Shown: positions 15,431-20,168 of the stretch, piece by piece | Numbering within the stretch: the stretch's first letter is position 1 | How the letters are laid out: every line of letters begins with the position of its first letter | Source of the DNA: an uncultured Marmoricola sp. | Lineage (GTDB): Bacteria; Actinomycetota; Actinomycetes; Propionibacteriales; Nocardioidaceae | Assembly (NCBI GenBank): GCA_937868455.1 | Contig: CALMMO010000021.1 | Span: forward strand, 1-20,168 | DNA: 20,168 nt | Direction: 5' to 3' | Translations under genes and position numbers: made by a program | The notes under the pieces: generated by a model | Seen by the model: the letters and a program-made list of their open reading frames with translations, nothing else | Database searches by the model: none | What the model was told of the DNA's origin: nothing

Positions 15431-15982
15431 TCACGAGTTCATTAAGGATACCAACTCAACACCCGCAGCCTGAACTTCACGGTTCACAATCACGTGGTCG
15501 AATTCAGATTCGGCGGCGAGTTCGCCCCGGGCAGTTTCGAGTCGGCGCTCCCTTTCATCGGCACTCTCAGTGCCTCGACCGACCAAACGGTTGACGAGTT
15601 CGTCCCAACTTGGGGGCGCCAAGAACACGAATCTCGCCCCCGGCATCGACTCGCGGACCTGACGAGCGCCCTGCAGATCGATCTCAAGCAGCGCTGGCCG
15701 CGCCATCTCCAAAGCCTGCTCCACTGGTGCCTTCGGCGTGCCGTACCTAGCGGCTTTGTGTACGACGGCCCACTCCAGCAAGGCTCCCTCTTCGATCATC
15801 TCGTCGAACTGAGCGTCAGTGACGAAGTGATAGTGCACTCCGTCGATCTCACCGGGTCTGATGGGTCGTGTGGTCGCTGAAACCGAGATCCACACCTCGG
15901 GATGATGCTCGCGAATCCACGCCACCACGGTGCCCTTGCCGACGGCAGTTGGCCCAGCGAGAACGGTGAGTCTGTTAGGCAC
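15431..15982 (-). CDS. gmk: Guanylate kinase
   Basis: Gmk phosphorylates GMP to GDP with ATP. The P-loop is GPTAVGKGT (10-18). [21 protein letters not shown] (GMP-binding region) lies near 33-53, followed by GALLEWA and the lid arginines near [19 protein letters not shown] chose GTG 15982, which gives 183 residues and overlaps the mihF stop by a few bases, with CGGAG about 10 bases upstream. A longer reading to 16033 only adds sequence lying over mihF. The gene is the usual partner of mihF and rpoZ in actinobacteria. Confidence 0.95.
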   Translation of the reverse strand: MPNRLTVLAGPTAVGKGTVVAWIREHHPEVWISVSATTRPIRPGEIDGVHYHFVTDAQFDEMIEEGALLEWAVVHKAARYGTPKAPVEQALEMARPALLEIDLQGARQVRESMPGARFVFLAPPSWDELVNRLVGRGTESADERERRLETARGELAAESEFDHVIVNREVQAAGVELVSLMNS

Positions 15983-16295
15983 AGTCGCTGAACTCCGCCA
16001 GCAGCGCCGCGCGTTGCTTGGCGCCGAGACCACGCACCCGCCGCGAGGTGGAGATGTTGAGTCGGTCCATCAGTTGAGTTGCGCGCACCTTGCCGACCCC
16101 TGGCATCGACTGGAGCAGATCAAAGACGCGCATGGCCCCGATCACCTCGTTGCGATCGCCCAAGGCGAGCACCTCAGCAACAGAAAGGCTGGACTGTTTG
16201 AGCTGATCTTTGACCTCGGCACGTTCGCGGCGAGAGGCAGTTGCCTTGGCAGAGGCGGCCTGTCGCTGTTGTGCGGTGAGCTGAGGTAGTGCCAC
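15975..16295 (-). CDS. mihF: Actinobacterial integration host factor (nucleoid-associated protein)
   Basis: This 106-residue basic protein is of the mIHF/sIHF type, unrelated to the E. coli IHF dimer. It bends DNA and helps organise the nucleoid; the mycobacterial protein is essential and supports phage L5 integration. A long N-terminal helix ([20 protein letters not shown], 2-21) precedes a helix-two-turn-helix body. [31 protein letters not shown] (46-76, cited here in full only by its ends) includes the hairpin PGVGKVRA. The start is GTG 16295, with AGGAGAGG about 10 bases upstream. The neighbour gmk starts inside its last codons. Confidence 0.94.
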   Translation of the reverse strand: MALPQLTAQQRQAASAKATASRRERAEVKDQLKQSSLSVAEVLALGDRNEVIGAMRVFDLLQSMPGVGKVRATQLMDRLNISTSRRVRGLGAKQRAALLAEFSDCA

Positions 16296-16337
16296 GGATA
16301 GTCAACCTCTCCTGGACCTAGGGTGCGTTGTGTCTTG

Positions 16338-16366
16338 ACCCTAGCCAAGGTCACCATGACCGGCAA
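16338..16366 (-). promoter_or_regulatory. Sigma70-type promoter of mihF
   Basis: On the minus strand TTGCCG (16366-16361) and TAGGGT (16343-16338) are separated by exactly 17 bases, giving a transcript start near 16331 and a leader of about 35 bases. It lies in the 79-base gap after pyrF. The -10 is part of an inverted repeat, CTAGGGT-N13-ACCCTAG (16318-16344), which could be an operator. Confidence 0.55.
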
Positions 16367-16374
16367 CGAAGGGG

Positions 16375-17199
16375 TTAGCTAAGCAAACGGGCGAAGGATT
16401 CTGCGCTGCGCTGTGCTGCCCCGGCCAGTGCTGAGGGGGATGGCCCGGCCCCGAGCACCTCTCGTGAACTGGAGGGCAAGACAAAGCGAGTGCTGGCGCC
16501 AAAGATGCGGCGTACGTCGTCTGCCGAGCCACCTTGGGCTCCGATGCCAGGCACAAGCATGGGGCCGTTGATGGCCAAATCCTCAGTGGTGTCGCCGATC
16601 GTCGCGCCGACAACCGCGCCGAAACTTCCCATGGGCTGCGCACCATGGTTGAGGGTCTTGAGGTGATCGAGCATGACTCCAGCCACCGTCAACTCCCCCG
16701 CTTTCGCGTGCTGAACCTCAGGTGCTTCTTTGTTGGAAGTCAGGGCTAACACGAACACTCCGCCGCCAAACTGAGTAGCCGTGTCGATCATGGGCATCAA
16801 CGAGCCGAACCCTAGGTAGGGGCTCGCAGTGATGGCATCACAGGCCAAGGGGCTGGCCGGGTCGAAGTAGGCATCGGCGTACGCCTGAGAGGTGCTGCCG
16901 ATATCACCTCGCTTCACATCAAGAATCACCTGCGCACCGCTTTCGCGACCGATGGCAATGACGCGCTCGAGCACGGCGATTCCTCGCGAGCCAAAACGCT
17001 CAAAGAAGGCGCTTTGGGGTTTGATTGCGGCGACGACTGGCGCCAGTGCTTGAGTCGCCTCCAAGGCGAATCTCTCCATGCCAGCCAGGTCATCGTCGAG
17101 CCCCCAGTCGTGCAGCAACCCTGAGTGCGGATCGATGCCGGCGCAAAACGGCCCTCGATCTTGCATGGCTGCGTAAAGGCGTTCGCCGAAAGTGTTCAC
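16375..17199 (-). CDS. pyrF: Orotidine 5'-phosphate decarboxylase, type 2
   Basis: PyrF decarboxylates OMP to UMP, the last step of de novo pyrimidine synthesis. At 274 residues it is the longer type-2 form usual in actinobacteria. FCAGIDPHSGLL opens the barrel, and AAIKPQSAFFERFG supplies Lys60. DVKRGDIG (94-101) has the catalytic Asp-Lys-Asp core with Lys96, and MLVPGIGAQGG holds the C-terminal phosphate loop. GTG 17199 directly follows the pyrD stop, with AGGAGG five bases upstream. Confidence 0.97.
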   Translation of the reverse strand: MNTFGERLYAAMQDRGPFCAGIDPHSGLLHDWGLDDDLAGMERFALEATQALAPVVAAIKPQSAFFERFGSRGIAVLERVIAIGRESGAQVILDVKRGDIGSTSQAYADAYFDPASPLACDAITASPYLGFGSLMPMIDTATQFGGGVFVLALTSNKEAPEVQHAKAGELTVAGVMLDHLKTLNHGAQPMGSFGAVVGATIGDTTEDLAINGPMLVPGIGAQGGSADDVRRIFGASTRFVLPSSSREVLGAGPSPSALAGAAQRSAESFARLLS

Positions 17200-18228
17200 T
17201 TAAGCCTCCTGCGCCAACGCGCGGTTGAGCCGAGCTGGCCACAAGGGGCCGCCGTAAATGAATGCGGTGTAGGCCTGCAGCAACGTGGCACCTGCTGCGA
17301 GCCGCTCGCGTGCGTCCTCGACGGTGGTGATGCCCCCCACCCCAATCAAGGTCATCTCAGGACCGACCTGAGTGCGCAGCAGCGACATGACCTCGTTTGC
17401 GCGCTCACGCACAGGCGCTCCGGAAAGGCCACCACCTCCGGCTGCCAACACTTCATCAGTAGTGCTGACCAAGCCCTCGCGGCCGATGGTCGTGTTCGTG
17501 GCGATGATGCCGCTAAGCCCTTGCGCCAAAGCGAGATCGCCCACAGCGCACACATCCTCATCAGCCAGGTCTGGAGCGATCTTGACGAGCAAGGGCACTC
17601 CTGGGTTCGACTCATCTGCTGCTGCGCGCACAGCAGCCAAGATCGGCGCCAACTTGTCGACAGCCTGGAGGTTGCGCAGTCCTGGAGTGTTGGGCGAACT
17701 CACATTCACCACGAGATAGTCGGCGAACCGAGCCAGCGTGCGGGCACTGAATTGGTAGTCAGCAATGACGGCGGCTTGATCATCATCTGGCACCACTTTT
17801 GACTTGCCGATGTTGACCCCCAGCGGCACGGTCGATGAATCCCGGCGCGCCAGTCGCGCAGCGACGACTTCGGCGCCGTCGTTGTTAAAGCCCATCCGGT
17901 TCACGATGGCCCGATCTTTAACCAACCTGGCCAGGCGCGGTTTGGGATTGCCCGGCTGCGGCAAGGCCGTCACCGTGCCGATTTCGATGAAACCAAAGCC
18001 GAGTCCAGCTAGCGCGGCGATGCCCTCAGCGTTCTTGTCAAAGCCTGCCGCCAAGCCGAGCACATGCGGAAACTCCAAGCCCATCGCGTGCACAGGGCGG
18101 GCTGACACCTTGTTGAGGCGCCCCAGCACACGACCCCCCATGCGAATCCCTCGAAACCCGAGGTGGTGGGCATCTTCGGGGTCGATGCGAGTAAAGACCC
18201 GCTCAAACAGTGCGTCGTAGGCGCTCAC
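17200..18228 (-). CDS. pyrD: Dihydroorotate dehydrogenase, class 2 (quinone)
   Basis: PyrD oxidises dihydroorotate to orotate and passes electrons through FMN to the quinone pool at the membrane. The N-terminal helix region ([20 protein letters not shown]) for membrane contact marks class 2. FMN and substrate motifs are [19 protein letters not shown] and NRMGFNNDG, and [11 protein letters not shown] (175-185) contains the catalytic serine. The start is GTG 18228, overlapping the carB stop as GTGA, giving 342 residues. Confidence 0.97.
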   Translation of the reverse strand: MSAYDALFERVFTRIDPEDAHHLGFRGIRMGGRVLGRLNKVSARPVHAMGLEFPHVLGLAAGFDKNAEGIAALAGLGFGFIEIGTVTALPQPGNPKPRLARLVKDRAIVNRMGFNNDGAEVVAARLARRDSSTVPLGVNIGKSKVVPDDDQAAVIADYQFSARTLARFADYLVVNVSSPNTPGLRNLQAVDKLAPILAAVRAAADESNPGVPLLVKIAPDLADEDVCAVGDLALAQGLSGIIATNTTIGREGLVSTTDEVLAAGGGGLSGAPVRERANEVMSLLRTQVGPEMTLIGVGGITTVEDARERLAAGATLLQAYTAFIYGGPLWPARLNRALAQEA

Positions 18229-20168
18229 AGAGCCTGAGCCGCTTCGGCCTGGCGATCTGCTTCGGCCAAGATCGCCCAATCTTGGAGGGAACGCACACCG
18301 ATGTTGTGATCAAGCATCGCTTCGATGCCCTGCACTGCAGCCCCAAGACCCTGCACAGTGGTGATGCACGGGATGTTGGTCAAGATGGCCGCGGTGCGGA
18401 TCTCGTAACCGTCCAAGCGTGGTGATCCACCAGCAGACGTGCCGTGAGGAGTGTTCACAATCAGCGCGACCTCGCCAGCCTTGATCCGGCCAACGATGGT
18501 CTCTTCGCCATCAGCGCTGACACCCTCTGAGTGTTTGCGTACGACGGTCGCCTCGACACCGTTGCGACGCAGCACCTCTGCGGTGCCCTTGGTCGCCAAG
18601 ATCTCATAACCCAGGGCAGCCAATCGCTTCACTGGGAAGATCATCATGCGTTTGTCGCGGTTGGCCATCGACACGAACACCTTGCCCGTGAGGGGCAGTG
18701 AGCCGTAGGCGGCTGTTTGCGACTTGGCAAACGAGGTGCCAAAGACCGCGTCAAAGCCCATCACTTCGCCCGTTGAGCGCATCTCTGGGCCGAGCACGGT
18801 GTCGACGGTCTTGCCATCTGCAGTCTTGAAGCGGTTGAACGGCATCACGGCCTCTTTGACCGCGATGGGTGCGTGACCTGGCAGGTCTCCCCCATCGCCC
18901 ACGGCCGGCAAGACGCCCTCGGTGCGCAGGTGTGCAATCGACTCACCCATCATCACCCGTGCGGCTGCCTTTGCCAGCGGAGTTGCGGTGGCCTTAGACA
19001 CGAACGGCACTGTGCGACTGGCTCGCGGGTTGGCCTCAAGCACATAGAGGACATCTGAGGCCATCGCGTACTGCACGTTGAGCAGACCTTTGACGCCCAC
19101 CCCCTTGGCGATGGCGTAGGTCGCCTCGCGGATGCGCGAAATTTCCTCACGGCCAAGCGTGATCGGCGGCAAGGCGCACGATGAGTCGCCCGAGTGGATG
19201 CCTGCTTCTTCGATGTGCTCCATGACGCCACCCAAGAACAGGTCTTCGCCATCAAAGAGGGCATCAACGTCGATTTCGACGGCATCGTCGATGAACCGGT
19301 CGACCAACACTGGTCTGTCGGGGCTGACTTCGGTGGCGGCATCGATATAGGACTTCAACGAAGCGTCGTCGTACACAATTTGCATGCCGCGCCCGCCCAG
19401 AACGTAGGAGGGGCGCACCAGCACCGGGTAGCCCACGGTCGCGGCGATCTCGCGAGCCTCCTCAAAGCTCACAGCCATGCCGTGCTTGGGCGCAACCAGC
19501 CCGGCCTCGTGCAGCACGCGCCCGAAGGCACCGCGCTCCTCGGCAAGATGGATCGCCTCAGGTGTCGTCCCGACGATGGGGACTCCGGCATCTTCAAGGC
19601 CCTGGGCCAAGCCCAGTGGAGTCTGCCCACCCAATTGGCAGATCACACCTGCCACGGGACCGGCGTGCTGCTCGGCATGCACGATTTCGAGCACGTCTTC
19701 GAGTGTGAGCGGCTCAAAGTAGAGACGGTCAGAGGTGTCGTAGTCGGTTGAGACGGTCTCTGGGTTGCAGTTGACCATGATCGTCTCGTAGGTGTCTTTG
19801 AGCGCCAGGCTCGCGTGCACGCAGGAGTAGTCAAACTCGATGCCCTGGCCGATGCGGTTTGGCCCCGAGCCCAAAATGATCACGGCCTCCTTGCCTTCGG
19901 CACGAGGCTCAACCTCCGTCTCCTCGTCGTAGGAGGAGTAGTGGTACGGCGTGCGTGCGGCGAACTCGGCTGCGCAAGTATCAACGGTCTTGTAGACCGG
20001 ACGAACGCCCAGCGCCCATCGCACCCCACGCACGACGTCCTCGCGCATGCCCCGCATGGTTCCCAATTGGGCATCGGAGAACCCATGCCGCTTGGCTTTG
20101 CGCAACAGCGTCGGGTTGAGTTCGGGTGCCTCGATGATCTCTTGAGCGATCTCGTTAAGGAGCACCAG
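18225..20168 (-). CDS. carB: Carbamoyl-phosphate synthase large subunit, N-terminus cut by window edge
   Basis: CarB makes carbamoyl phosphate from bicarbonate, ammonia and two ATP for pyrimidine and arginine synthesis. About 647 C-terminal residues of a family length near 1,100 are visible. They cover the oligomerisation domain, the second ATP-grasp half ([66 protein letters not shown]) and the allosteric MGS-like domain ([20 protein letters not shown], then LIVNTPHG). The first half and the start lie beyond base 20168. pyrD and pyrF follow immediately, forming the pyrimidine operon; carA should lie upstream. Confidence 0.97.
   Translation of the reverse strand: MVLLNEIAQEIIEAPELNPTLLRKAKRHGFSDAQLGTMRGMREDVVRGVRWALGVRPVYKTVDTCAAEFAARTPYHYSSYDEETEVEPRAEGKEAVIILGSGPNRIGQGIEFDYSCVHASLALKDTYETIMVNCNPETVSTDYDTSDRLYFEPLTLEDVLEIVHAEQHAGPVAGVICQLGGQTPLGLAQGLEDAGVPIVGTTPEAIHLAEERGAFGRVLHEAGLVAPKHGMAVSFEEAREIAATVGYPVLVRPSYVLGGRGMQIVYDDASLKSYIDAATEVSPDRPVLVDRFIDDAVEIDVDALFDGEDLFLGGVMEHIEEAGIHSGDSSCALPPITLGREEISRIREATYAIAKGVGVKGLLNVQYAMASDVLYVLEANPRASRTVPFVSKATATPLAKAAARVMMGESIAHLRTEGVLPAVGDGGDLPGHAPIAVKEAVMPFNRFKTADGKTVDTVLGPEMRSTGEVMGFDAVFGTSFAKSQTAAYGSLPLTGKVFVSMANRDKRMMIFPVKRLAALGYEILATKGTAEVLRRNGVEATVVRKHSEGVSADGEETIVGRIKAGEVALIVNTPHGTSAGGSPRLDGYEIRTAAILTNIPCITTVQGLGAAVQGIEAMLDHNIGVRSLQDWAILAEADRQAEAAQAL

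Overview
This window comes from an actinobacterium (Actinomycetota) of moderately high G+C content. The evidence is gene content and order: carB-pyrD-pyrF-mihF-gmk-rpoZ-coaBC-metK-priA-def-fmt-rsmB-rpe is a classic actinobacterial run. mihF, the helicase-less PriA and the SseB-like gene beside infC are actinobacterial traits. GTG and TTG starts are frequent, and at least two genes look leaderless. I cannot name a genus.

Right to left (almost everything is on the minus strand): carB (5' end outside the window), pyrD and pyrF make pyrimidines. They are followed by mihF (nucleoid protein, own promoter), gmk, rpoZ, coaBC, metK, priA, def, fmt, rsmB and rpe. These thirteen genes are densely packed, with GTGA, TTGA and TAATG stop/start overlaps. 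They join nucleotide, CoA and SAM synthesis to transcription, replication restart and formyl-Met translation. After rpe comes a 384-base non-coding stretch holding a textbook FMN riboswitch and a long structured leader. It drives a PnuX/RibM-type riboflavin transporter. Next are hisE, hisG and a small membrane PH-domain gene.

The only plus-strand genes are a P-loop uridine-kinase-like gene and an aldose 1-epimerase (3322-4212). The epimerase ends tail to tail with the PH gene, the two stop codons sharing one CTAG. Divergent from the kinase is an SseB-like gene. It is followed by a structured leader and the infC-rpmI-rplT translation operon, then a TrmH-type rRNA methyltransferase cut by the window start.

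Three things stand out. First, the infC leader looks like a complete ribosome-responsive attenuator: an 11-codon upstream ORF whose end is the 5' arm of an antiterminator that competes with an intrinsic terminator. infC itself starts at a non-canonical ATC behind a perfect AGGAGG. Second, the place after rpe where actinobacteria usually carry riboflavin biosynthesis genes holds only the FMN riboswitch and the transporter, suggesting loss or relocation of the pathway. Third, hisE and the epimerase share the same leaderless layout, TAnnnT-N7-start. No tRNA, rRNA, insertion sequence, CRISPR array or prophage was seen.
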